Source: Polytrichum commune (lineage: Eukaryota > Streptophyta > Polytrichopsida > Polytrichales > Polytrichaceae). From it: a stretch of 64,000 nt of DNA. The stretch lies in the NCBI GenBank assembly GCA_950295325.1, contig OX485808.1, positions 28,416,527 through 28,480,526 of the forward strand, given 5' to 3'. The translations under genes and the position numbers were made by a program. The notes beneath the pieces are model-generated. The model was not told where the DNA came from. It saw nothing but the letters and a program-made list of their open reading frames with translations, and searched no databases. Positions 34,330-44,270 of the stretch are shown here, in pieces; the stretch's first letter is position 1; the number at the start of each line of letters is the position of its first letter.

Positions 34330-36260
34330 CCGTGGAAGTGAATTATTTTGGGGTTTTTCATGTTTGTTTTTAGATATATTGTGATTGTACATTTGGTTGT
34401 GGAGAATAGGTTAGGTATATCGGGTATGGTTTTTTCTGTTTGTATGGGTGAGAAGTGTGGTTTCGTATTATTTGTAGATTTTTGGCTTGTTATTGAGTTA
34501 GGTTTCCAATTATTTATGAGGTGGTATTTGTTATTCTTTGTGTGGCGAGGCCGGTAGGCCGAGGCCCTTGTGTTTTTTGGGTGGGGTTGGTATTTTATAT
34601 GAGGGCTTAATAGGTGTTTGATTTTGTTATGGTGTTCGAATCTAGGGTAGGGTTTATTTTTGGAGCATTTGTTTTGTAGGTGTGCTTTGGCATTTGTTGA
34701 GAGGTGAGGTTGGTATGTTGAGGTTGATTTGTTTTTCGGGTTGAATTTTTGTTTAATATGTATATTTAGTTTTGGGTAGGGGTGGTTTTTGGGGAATGGT
34801 TTGTGGTTTTGGTGGGTGTTGTATTTAGTTGTTAGGTGTGTATGGGAGTTGTCTTGGAGTACATGTTTTGTAGTTGTGCTTGGTTTCCATTTGGTTGTGA
34901 TAGGGTTTGGTTTGTGGTGAAGATGATAGGTCAAGGTCATTTCGTAGTTTTGACATAATTTGTTTTTCAAGTGGAGTTTGGGTTTGGAGCTAGGGTAGGG
35001 TGTGCTTTTTGAGCTTAGGTTGGGATGTATTTTAGATAGTGGATGGGGCTCTAGGTTAGGTTGGTTTTCTTGCTTTGGGTGGGTATTATGTTTTGGGCAT
35101 TGTTGTGGATGCACTTTGTTTTTTAGGTAGAGTTTAACTTTTGAGTGTATTCTATATTTCGGATGAAGTTTATTATTTGGATGAGAGATGTGTCTTAGAT
35201 GGAGTCTATGTTTTGGATAAGATATGTATTGTGAGCGAAGTTGGGGGTGTTTGTGGTTTGGGGATAGTTTGGTTTTTGGATGAAGTTTATGTTTTAGGTG
35301 GACTTTGTAATTTGGATGTAGCTTGTTTCTTGGACGGAGATTGTGCTTTAAGTGGGGACTATATCTTATGTGAGGGTAGTATATTGGGTGGGGCCGTGGT
35401 GGTTTTTGTTTTGGGTGGGTATGTTGTTGTGGGGGGGATGTTATATTTCTTAGTTGATTGGGTGGAGGGAAATTGATTAGGTTAGGGTAGGTTCCTAGTT
35501 CATAATGTGGGTTATGTTTTGGATGAGATATGTATTTTGGGTAGTTTATGTATTTTGGATGGGATCCGTGTCTTGGATGAAGGAGGTGCCTTGGATGTGG
35601 TATGAATTTTGAGTATTTAACGGAGTCCGGGTTTTGTATTATGTTATTTGATTGTTTAGGTGTGAGGGAGGGATTTAGTTTTGAGTACGTCCTTTGTTTA
35701 GGATGTAACTTATATTTTAGATGTGGTTTGGATGTAAGATGAAGTTTGTTTGTTGGTATGGTGAAGGTATCTTTGATTTGGATGCATGATGAAGGTATCT
35801 TTGGTTTGTTCTTGTTTGATTTGTGGTATTTGTTTGGTGTGGATTTTGTTATAGGGGGGGTGATGGGTGGGGTGGGTATAATGTTTTTTAGTTGTTTAGG
35901 TATGGATTGTAATTTTGTATGTTTGCTTGTAGTTAGGTTAGTTCCCCAATATTGTGTAAAGTTATTTTTGTATTTAGTTTTGTGGCGAGGCCGGTAGGCC
36001 GAGGCCATTTTATTTTTTGGGTATTTGTAATTTGAGTGGTAGTTTGGTGTTGAGAACGGTAGTTTATTAGGTATGGGTTGTGTTTTGTATGTTGGGTGGG
36101 GTTTGTATTTTTGGTGGAGCTTATATGTTTGGTGGGGATTATATTTTGGGTGTAATATGTATTTTGTGTGGGGTTTGTATTTTGGGTGTGTATATTGTTT
36201 CGTTTGAGTTCTGTCTTTGTGCATGTGTAAAGTAAAGTGATTGTATTTATATTCCATATG
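34330..36260 (-). repeat. Degenerate hexapeptide (18-bp) repeat tract, His/Pro/Lys-rich
   Basis: The first ~640 residues of the 1076-aa frame are mostly hexapeptides of the form H-P-K-(Y/H)-x-x (for example HPKYKP, HLKHKL, HPKNKL). Two stretches break the pattern, both containing ASAYRPRH. They are encoded by two copies of GAGGCCGGTAGGCCGAGGCC (~34548 and ~35988) in otherwise diverged surroundings. The tract is strongly basic and G-poor on the coding strand. It has no recognised domain. It could bind nucleic acid, but that is a guess. Confidence 0.85.
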
Positions 36261-37046
36261 GTATTTTGGCCGTCATATGGTATCATGGCTAATATGATGG
36301 TATCTTTTATTATAAAGTACGGACTTTGTTGTAGGTGTGTGTATGATGTTTGGGTGTAGTCGGTTTTTAGTCTCATTTATTCTTTGGTTTTTTATGATTA
36401 TGTTTTTGGTTATAGTGAAAGGGTTAGTTGTGGCGGGTGTTATGCTTTTTATTTGTATGAGTAGGAAGTATGTGTATTTTGGATTAATTGTATTGTATTT
36501 GTATTTTGTTTGAGTATAGTGTTTTGTTTGGGTATGGTATTTTGCTTGAGTATAGCATTTTTCTTGAGCATGGCATTTTGCTTGAGTATGGAATTTTGTT
36601 TGAGTATGGTGTGTTGCTTGAGTATGGCATTTTGTTTGAGTATGGTATTTTGTTTGAGTATGGTATTTTTCTTGAGTACGGTATTTTGCTTGGATATGAT
36701 ATTTTGCTTGGGTATGGTATTTTGCTTGGGTATGGTATTTTGCTTGGGTATGGTATTTTGCTTGAGTATAGTATTTTGTTTGAGTATGGCATTTTGCTTG
36801 AGTATGGAATTTTGCTTGAGTATGGAATTTGTGTTTGTATAAAGTAGATAACTTGTATTTCATATGGTATTTTGGACATTGTGGGATACTATGAATAGTA
36901 CGATGGTATCTAGTATTTATTCTAGGTGTAATAGTATATAGAATACTATGTGTAATACTATGTTTAATACTATGTCTACATATGTGTATGTATCTAAGAT
37001 AGTATTGAAGTAAATACTTTTGTTTTACCCGGCGATTTGTGGTCAA
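36260..37046 (-). pseudogene. LINE ORF2 N-terminal extension, same frame as 1076-aa ORF
   Basis: This 257-codon stretch begins as a TTG overlapping the ORF1 stop (GAT-TGA/TTG-ACC) and is in the -1 frame relative to ORF1. It ends at a TGA at 36273-36275. Past that TGA the frame is open and includes the ATG at 36257, so it is one reading frame broken by one codon. PKYHM-(K/E)-YK occurs both near residue 60 and at the 36257 start, which shows an internal duplication. Whether ORF2 starts here, by frameshift or reinitiation after ORF1, or at 36257 cannot be told. Confidence 0.6.
36504..36827 (-). repeat. 18-bp tandem repeat, 18 units
   Basis: Units of TTTTGCTTGAGTATGGTA (plus strand) repeat 18 times with one or two changes each, in strict 18-bp register. 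The array is open in several frames on both strands because its period is a multiple of three. On the minus strand in the ORF2 frame it encodes HTQAKY repeats. It looks like the young, homogeneous end of the hexapeptide tract downstream. Confidence 0.97.
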
Positions 37047-38800
37047 TCCACATTTGGCAGGTCTTTAATCATAAGATTTGGGTTTACCAACCCAGTAATT
37101 TGTTGCATCCCGGTAAGTGCCATGGTTAATGTGCTTTGGATGTCCAACATTTGCTTCTTCAATTTTTCGTTGATGTCATCTACATAGTTGTGGGCCTCTT
37201 TGACTATGTCATCCTTCAAAACCTTCATCTCTTCTTGTAGTTCAAGCTTGAGTTTCTTGTTGCCTTCTTCAATGGCCTCCTTCATGATGGTAAAAACTTC
37301 GCTTTTGGTGGCATTCTTCTCCCCTTGGTTTTGGCTTTGGATTGCTTCAATGGTGTTCACCAAGCAAGTGTTAGTATCTTCAAATCCAAACTTGACCAAC
37401 AAATCTTTGGAGGGTTTGTCAATACCATCAAGACTTCTACGGTGTGGAGTGATTTCCACATGATAAACACCAATTTTTTCCTCTTTTCCTACAAACTTTT
37501 TGTATACAAAGGGGTTGAGGCATTCAACATTTGCACTACCATTGTGTCTAATTCCATCTTGCTTATGGAACCAAATGGAGACAACATTCTTGGTTCCAAT
37601 TATCTTGCAAATTTCAAGAGATGTGTCATCTATGCTCATCAAGATGGGAAGGTTGTAGAAGGTGAGGGTTAGAGCTTCTTTCCTTTGTTTTTGCTCCAAG
37701 GTGAGAGAAGGCCCTTTGTTCACTTGTCCTTCCAAAATTTCATGGTGTGTTGCAACTTGAAGTGTTTGGATTTTCTTGGCTTGTGAGGGGGTTGGTGCAA
37801 CAATGTAAGCATGATTGTTGGGAGTGCTCTTTTGCACCTCTACAATCTCAAATTCATGACCTCTCCTAAAACTATTCTCTAAGATATCTTTGAAGAGCAT
37901 GTGTGAAGAGACATCAATCAAAGTTTCGCTAATGATTTTGATTGAAAGGTTGTTGTTCCTAGCTATGGAGTGGTAAGTCTTACATACCTTTCCAAAAGTA
38001 CCTTGGGTTGATTTGGGGTCCAATTGTAGAATGAATGGTCTAAGTCCTTTCAACAAAGCCACACCATCAATTTCGGGGTGGAGAAGGTGGAGTTTGGCAA
38101 TTCCCGCCCAAACTCCTTTTTCCCCACCTCTCTTGACACTCATGCACATGATAGATATGGGCTCAATAAGGTTAGTGCCAAGAGGAATTTGCATAAACTC
38201 AAGTCTTTTCCTTACTAGTTCTTTCACATGGTTGTGTAGGAGAGGGGTGTTGGGTAATTGAAATTCAATAGCAACATGAAAGTCCAAAGCAAGACATATA
38301 TTGGGATCAATTGGGATATCATATGGGATTTGTGTTAGGTTGAGGTGTTGTCCAAGGACACCATCCTCTCTCTTACCTGGGTAGTAGATTTGGGGTATCC
38401 TTGGGAAGGATATTGCGACCCCCTCCATTTCTTCCGCTTCCTTCCTTGGTACACCCCTAAGTACCCTATCTTCGATGGATTCACCATCGAAGAGCTCATC
38501 CAACCCCTCTTCCATAGCCAATTTCTCCATGTTAGTGAAACCATACCAAAAATTTTGACGGAACCTTCGTTCCGGGAAGATAGAGTTTACCTGTGTGGCT
38601 TGTGGGTGTCGTTGTGGGGTTTGGTGTAGAGATTTGTTCGGTGTTGTCTTCTCCCGGGTCCTCTTGGTGCCTATTTCCTTCGCAGCTTGATTCTCCTTTG
38701 CCTTCTCCGCTAAGAGCCGCATTAGGTTTTGTGAGGGTGTGTCTACCTCCATATTGTCATCATCACCAAAGATGGGTCGGAATGTGGAAGGCGATGCCAT
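37043..38800 (-). CDS. LINE ORF1-like protein, 585 aa
   Basis: An intact frame starts ATG at 38800 and ends TGA at 37043, immediately upstream of ORF2. Residues 1-70 are Ser/Thr/Lys-rich and probably disordered. A middle globular part includes CMSVKRGGEKGVWAGIAKLH and an RRM-like stretch (LTFYNLPILMSIDD, with KNVVSIWFHKQ about 15 residues later). The C-terminus (~500-560) is a charged heptad-like helix (EEGNKKLKLELQEEMKVLKD). RNA-binding plus coiled coil is usual for LINE ORF1 proteins, which coat the RNA. The frame is undamaged, unlike ORF2, and its base composition is less skewed. I have no family match, so it could also be an unrelated neighbour. Confidence 0.6.
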   Translation of the reverse strand: MASPSTFRPIFGDDDNMEVDTPSQNLMRLLAEKAKENQAAKEIGTKRTREKTTPNKSLHQTPQRHPQATQVNSIFPERRFRQNFWYGFTNMEKLAMEEGLDELFDGESIEDRVLRGVPRKEAEEMEGVAISFPRIPQIYYPGKREDGVLGQHLNLTQIPYDIPIDPNICLALDFHVAIEFQLPNTPLLHNHVKELVRKRLEFMQIPLGTNLIEPISIMCMSVKRGGEKGVWAGIAKLHLLHPEIDGVALLKGLRPFILQLDPKSTQGTFGKVCKTYHSIARNNNLSIKIISETLIDVSSHMLFKDILENSFRRGHEFEIVEVQKSTPNNHAYIVAPTPSQAKKIQTLQVATHHEILEGQVNKGPSLTLEQKQRKEALTLTFYNLPILMSIDDTSLEICKIIGTKNVVSIWFHKQDGIRHNGSANVECLNPFVYKKFVGKEEKIGVYHVEITPHRRSLDGIDKPSKDLLVKFGFEDTNTCLVNTIEAIQSQNQGEKNATKSEVFTIMKEAIEEGNKKLKLELQEEMKVLKDDIVKEAHNYVDDINEKLKKQMLDIQSTLTMALTGMQQITGLVNPNLMIKDLPNVD

Positions 38801-38809
38801 GTTTTGGTT

Positions 38810-39990
38810 GGGCTAGGAACTCTTCAAGCTTGAGGTGTAGCAGCCTCGCAAGTAACTCTGTGTTCGTAACAGACACCAACTCAGTCTGTTCCTCGTCCGC
38901 TACAACCCCTTGTGTCGCCTCTTCCTTCCTCCTTGGCAGCTGGTAATAGTTCCTCAGTAGCAGGTAGTGATTTTCCGGTCAGCAACAATCTCCCTCCTCG
39001 GCAGCGAGTGTAGGATGTTCAGCTGTGATCGTAATGCTGCTAAAAAGGTTTGACTTCGATATTCAACTTCGATGTGCGACTTCGGTGTAACAGTAGGGGC
39101 AGAGACAGTTGGTGTGGCCAGCTCTTTTGGTGTAGAATGCTTCGAGAGCAGAAGCCCAGATCGCAAAAGCAATCCCAGAGTGATCTCCGAGTGTAGATCG
39201 TAGAATGGTGCTAAGGGTGCCAGATGATTCGTAACAGACAGCAGCTCAGTATGTTCTTCGTCCGTCAACAATCCCTTGTGTTGCTTCTTCCTTCCTCCTT
39301 GGCAGCTGGTAGCAATTTCTCAAAAAGCAGGCAGTAGCTTCCAGTCATCGCCAATCTTCCTCCTCGGCAGCGGGTGGTTTTTGGGTGTCTGCAGTAGTTA
39401 GTGGATCACAGCAGCAGGACGTCTACGTACAACAACTGTAGTATGACTTATCAGCAACAAATCACAACGGCTAGCTCAAGTTTTCACTTGCGGTGCTTTT
39501 CAGCAGGTAAAGAGATGTAGTCCGGCTATTCAGCTAAGTCACAGGTCGTGGGGTTTCTACAGGATGTTCAACTACGAACGTAATGCAGCAACAGAGAGGT
39601 TTGATTTCGATATTCAATTTCGATGTACGGTTTCGGTGCGACAGCCGGAGCCGTAGTTGTCAGCAAAGACGGTTGGTGCGGCCAGTTCTTTTGATGTAAA
39701 GCTCTTCGAGATTGCAGAAGCCCAGATCGCAAAAGCGATCTCGGAGTGATCTCCGAGTGTTTAGATCTAAGGTGCCGTATCTCAGAGTGTTCCTAGAGTG
39801 CCAAATCGCAGAGTAATTGAATAGTTGTCTTTAATGTAGAGCACTTCGAGATCGCAAAGGAAGCGATCTCAGAGTGATCTCCGAGTGTTAGATCGCAGAG
39901 TGGTTCTAAAGGTGCTAGAACGCAGAGTGCTCCTAGAGTGCTTAGATCGCAAAGTAATCAAATAGTTGTCCAGATCTTACAGTATGTCGG
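38810..39990 (-). repeat. LINE 5' UTR direct repeats
   Basis: Two long units share CTTCCTCCTTGGCAGCTGGTA (at 38925 and 39292), GGATGTTCA(G/A)CT...CGTAATGC (39012 and 39560), and GCCCAGATCGCAAAAGC (39148 and 39720). GATCTCCGAGTG recurs at ~39180, ~39750 and ~39880. Tandem promoter monomers upstream of ORF1 are common in LINEs. A palindromic AGATCGC/GCGATCT element is enriched. No ORF here is credible. Confidence 0.75.
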
Positions 39991-40562
39991 CATTCGCAAG
40001 GTGTTCCGGTGATCGTAGAGTGCTTCCAATCTTTCGATATGCGGCTTTGGTGGGGCTTCAGAAGCCGGCGTTCGGTTTCGGAGTAGCTCTTCTTCAGCAG
40101 GTGCAGCTGGCGGGGAGTTCGCTGGGTGACCGATGAAAAGATAGCTTGTTGCTTTGGCGCAATTCTTCTGTAGGAGGTATGCATATGTGCGGTGCCGTGG
40201 CTCTTCCAGTGTCGAAGGGCAAGTTCGTATCGGGGGTCCAGGGAAGTCGGTGACTCAAGGTTGGAGGAGCAACATGTACACGGCACGCCGCTTCTACTTC
40301 GTCCGAGTGTCTCCAAGAGCTTCCTTGTTCCACCGATCGCTTGCTCACTTCCGGCTCAAGGAGCTCTCCTCCGGCTCCTTCAGGCCTCACAACTACTTAA
40401 GTCTTAAATCTTGAGGCCTTCTTGATCGAGTGTAAAGCTCAAACTTCTTAAACTTGAGGCCTTCTTAATCGAGTTCAAAGCTCTAAAATCTAATTTATGG
40501 CTGGATGTGAGCGTTTAGCAAAGGGTAATGATCACCACATTTTCTGATACCAACACAATGTC

Positions 40563-40601
40563 GTAATTTGATAGGAATTTTTTCGTGTGTTGGTTTTTTA
40601 T
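40563..40601 (+). repeat. 37-39 bp direct repeat flanking 16.1 kb (right copy)
   Basis: Partner of 24438-24474. Immediately to its left on the plus strand is CTGATACCAACAC; on the minus strand this reads GTTGGTATCAGA, close to the tRNA-Met primer-binding site TGGTATCAGA of LTR retrotransposons. Confidence 0.65.
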
Positions 40602-41341
40602 GCCATTTACGTCTATATACCATGTAAAGACTTGCATACTTTGGATGTATCAACCTAATCTATATTGCAATTGACCCAAATAATAACTCTGTTATATAAA
40701 TTCATCTTTCATCCTTCCCACACACCAAATATAATTTTATGACTGTAAATCACAACTTTGATGCCCACAGGTAAGTTTCCGGCTGCAATTATTGATGTTG
40801 ATTACCGATATTTTCCCTGTAAATGCTTGTATAACAAACCAACATTGCCTTTGAATCAAAGTCAAAGAAGTGTGTGTGCAGACATGAAAGAAGGATATAG
40901 TTGTCTACTGGATTTTTCTAGAACTTGCATGCTACCAAGTTAGAGACTACAGTTCCTTGAATCTAAGATTCAGCTTGTTGCAGTTAGGTTTTTTTGCATA
41001 ATCTGCAGACTTTCATGAATTGGCCAGATGTAAATGTGAAATTGTTGAGGAGGGTCTGAGCAGTCTATTACCAATCAACTAACAGTGAATTATTAGTCAA
41101 TTAGGCCACATTGACAACTTGCCAACTTGTGCTGACTCATGTAGGTTGAAAATGTAGAGTATGACGTAGATGTTTCACTTGTTTAGAAATCCGTATTGAT
41201 AGTGAACTCCATATGGAGAGCTGGCTGGTCTGCAATGGCAATGCAAATATTTCCGAGCAAGGTACTATTCAACAGGACATTATGTGTTTGCACTTATTAA
41301 TATGTTGCACAAGAGATGTATGTGTGTTTTGCCAATTGTAG
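40602..41341. other. Non-coding, probably intron or leader of the TNPA-like gene
   Basis: No supported coding region. The last bases before 41342 (TTTGCCAATTGTAG) are a good splice acceptor, so the ATG at 41342 need not be the true start. Confidence 0.4.
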
Positions 41342-42231
41342 ATGAGGAGGAGGACAGAGATTCCCTGTCACTACAGGAGACTACCGTGGACCGGCCCCGG
41401 TCCAGCGCCACGAAAAGGAAGGCAAGACGAATTTTCAAGTCCCCCCCCCCCCAAGAAGAAGTCTACACCCCCAAGCCAAGCGGAAGCTGCGCCCACCAAT
41501 GTTGCTCCATGGATGCAACAACCATGGATGCCACCTGCTTCCACCCAACAACAGCCATGGATGATGGGCCAAGCAAACCCGTGGATGATGGGTCAAGCAA
41601 ACCCGTGGATGATGGGACAACAATTCCCCGGCCCGTGGTTGCATCCACAACAAGCCCAAGTCGCAAGCGCAAACGAGGGTCCAACAACAAAAGCGGAGAG
41701 CGAGGCACGGGCAGCAAGGAGGGCAATTAGGAAGGAAATGGAGGAACGAGTGGATGCAAGACGCAATCAAGGGCAGAAACCTCACCGTGTGAGGGTGAAG
41801 GCGGGTGGAGGCATAGATGGAGGTTGCGAGGGCAATAACGAGTTTGACGAGGCTCTGTGGACCTTAGTCCCTAGGATTCTGGACGTAAGTTGTGTGAGCT
41901 GGAAGGACTAGCTCCCCCACAATATTGAAAAATTGAGGAGTGCCCTAGACGCGGATTTTGAATATGTGGGGACTCACCTATTGGACAAGGGCTTCAAGAA
42001 CGTGGTGAAGAGACAGATGAAGACGGAGAGGTCAAAAATGAAGGGATGGTTTCTTGGTGGGAAGAAAGATTGTCCCGTTACCATTGAGCCCGATCAATGG
42101 GCGAGGTTGTGTCAGTACTGGTCAAAACCAGAAACGGAGGAGAAGGCACAAAGGATGGCAAATGTGCGTAAACAAGTGAAGAGGACCTCAACTGTCGGGC
42201 GGGCAGGCAAGGCTGGAAAGGAGGCGCAACT
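41342..42231 (+). pseudogene. TNPA-like protein (Transposase_24, Ptta/En/Spm)
   Basis: The frame runs from the ATG after an acceptor at 41341 to a donor CAACTG|GTAGGT at 42231. It begins with a Pro/Gln-rich part containing three NPWMMGQ-type repeats, then a charged helix. A TAG at 41909-41911 sits in the otherwise open SWKD-x-LPHNIEKL. Beyond it is the Transposase_24 signature: KGFKNVVKRQMKTERSKMKG, WFLGGKKDCPVTIEPDQW, and LCQYWSKPETEEKAQRMANV. In En/Spm the TNPA protein binds subterminal repeats and helps TNP2. A CAG-to-TAG change would explain the stop. It is transcribed away from TNP2, towards the right CACTA end. Confidence 0.82.
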
Positions 42232-42322
42232 GGTAGGTGAAGTCTGTTTTTTTTATGACTGTTCAATGACTGGTCCATGACTTTTCCCAGACTTTTCCAT
42301 GACTGCTCAATGACTGTTTAAT

Positions 42323-43290
42323 GACTATTTTTGCTTGAAAATTTCTTACATTTTAGGTGAAGTCTATTTTGTTTTATGAGTGTTCAATGAATGAGTGTTG
42401 CTTTGTGTCATTTTTGTGCCAGCTCTTATCAGAGTCTCTAAACCTGGTAACTGAAATTCAACACATTTTGTGGCAACAGAAAACATTGGACCATAATTAA
42501 TTTTAAATCTCCTGAATGTCACCTGTAAAGTGGTCCATAATAAGTCATGCTTTGATTAGGTGCAGACTTGTGATTTGGTACAAGGGCAGTAGCTGTATGT
42601 TGCCAATTAACATAAGGCACGATGCGATAAATATACTTTAGCGGAGTGAGTTAGCCCTTTGACTGTTGTGATTTTCTCTGCATTTAGTTCACAATTGATT
42701 GGTGTGGTTCCGCATCCACCGTTAATTCTTCCCATAAGTCAGTTGGCTTGTCATTGTCAATGACTGTTCAATGACTATTTTCGCTTAAAAATTTCTTGCA
42801 TTTTAGGTGAAGTCTATTTTGTTTTATGAGTGTTCAATGAATGAGTGTTGCTTTGTGTCATTTTTGTGCCAGCTCTTATCAGAGTCCCTAAACCTGGTAA
42901 CTGAAATTCAACACATTTTGTGGCAACAGAATACATTGGACCAGAATTAATTTTAAGTCGCCTGAATGTCACCAGTAAAGTGGTCCATAATAAGTCATGC
43001 TTTGATTAGGTGCAGACTTGTGATTTGCATACAAGGGCAGTAGCTCTATGCTGCCAATTAACATAATGCACGACGCGATAAATATACCTTTTTGGAATGA
43101 GTTAGCAGTGAATAAACTAATGCACAATACCGTAGGGTAGAACCCTTGACATGGACTAACTTTTCAATGAACGGCAAAGCTAACAAGCCCTTTGACTGTT
43201 GTGATTTTCTCTGCATTTAGTTCACGATTGATTGGTGTGGTTTTGCATTACCGTTAATTCTTCCCATAAGTCAGTTGGCTTGTCATTGCA
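42323..43290 (+). repeat. Direct duplication, ~450-530 bp period, in intron
   Basis: TTTCTTACATTTTAGGTGAAG at 42340 recurs (one base different) at 42789, and the following ~300 bp are about 95% identical. CCCTTTGACTGTTGTGATTTT at 42654 recurs at 43188. The second copy carries an extra ~85 bp around 43100-43185. It lies between the TNPA-like exon and the coiled-coil exon. Confidence 0.88.
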
Positions 43291-44270
43291 TTCGCCTCGT
43301 GTATCGTTTGTCTTGTTGTCCAAGTTGAAGGAATGAGATGTCGATTTTGAGGAAGGCTACCCCAGGCAGCAAGTCTCTAGATGATAGATCTTGGAGCTCT
43401 GGCGGCGTCCTCATATGCGGAAGCCATAAATCGTGCATTTATGATTGTCCGATGCTTGCTGTGCAGTAATTAGTCCGTTTTTGGCGTGGGATGAACCGCT
43501 TGTTGTTATCACATTCTGTATTTAGTGAGCCCAATGCCACTTTGTCATTTCGCTTTCACCCAAATTCTCCTCACCACATTTATAATCAGGGCTGCCAGTA
43601 TACCTTGAATGTTGTCATTCCATACAAAACCCTTGGTTTGGCGAACATTTGAGGAACACATGCTTAGCATTGGCGTGAAGGTTCTTGGTCAACATGCTTG
43701 TGCAATGTAGTCAGACACCATTGTCGTCAATGTGAATGCATTCCAATCTCCTTTGCACGTGCAGGATTGAGCATGACTCTTGGCATGTTCTGCGATTGAA
43801 GCCCTAATGTGTGGTATGGAAGTGCTTTGTGTTGATTTTGGCAGAGAAAGAAAAGACAGGAGTCCTGGAATCACTGAGATTGCAGAGGACTTACAAGAGT
43901 CGGAGCAAACAGGGGCCTGCACTTCTGTGAGACGCCATCCAATGCTTCACAATAGAGAAGTCATAGCAATGTATTGGTTGTAGCTAGTCAAGGTCGTAGT
44001 CAATATTGAGTTGTTGATGTTTCATTGTATAGTTGTTAATTGGTTTGCCATAGTTATTGTCGTAGTGAATAAATAGTTGTTGATGTTTCATTGTATAGTT
44101 GTTTATTGGTTACAGCTAATCAATGTCCTCTTCAATATTGAGTTGTTGATGTGTCATTGTCTAGACCCAAATGTGCACTGTAGTGACTTCATACCCCGAA
44201 TCGTACGTACTTGAACACTAAGCAGCAATTCCATGTGTGGGTGATGTGAATAGCAGGCTGCATCTGGCAG

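Larger units (their letters stand above)
27200..40560 (-). mobile_element. Dualen/RandI-like LINE with 2A peptide, ~13.4 kb
   Basis: Read on the minus strand: 5' untranslated region with direct repeats (40560-38801), ORF1 (38800-37043), and ORF2 (37046-27237). ORF2 holds the hexapeptide repeat tract, 2A motif, AP-like endonuclease, reverse transcriptase, RNase H, and CCHC finger plus restriction-like endonuclease. A short 3' tail follows. AP-type and restriction-type endonucleases together are known only from the Dualen/RandI clade of LINEs, first described in Chlamydomonas. ORF2 carries at least two frame changes and five in-frame stops, so this copy is inactive. Outer boundaries are estimates. 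Confidence 0.8.

Noticed and set aside
36488-36847. Plus-strand ORFs of 110-119 aa over the 18-bp repeat
   Set aside because: An 18-bp period without stops is open in several frames on both strands. The ORF2 frame on the minus strand explains it.
39942-40390. Minus-strand ORFs of 98-124 aa
   Set aside because: They overlap each other in two frames in the LINE 5' untranslated region, and neither has protein-like features.
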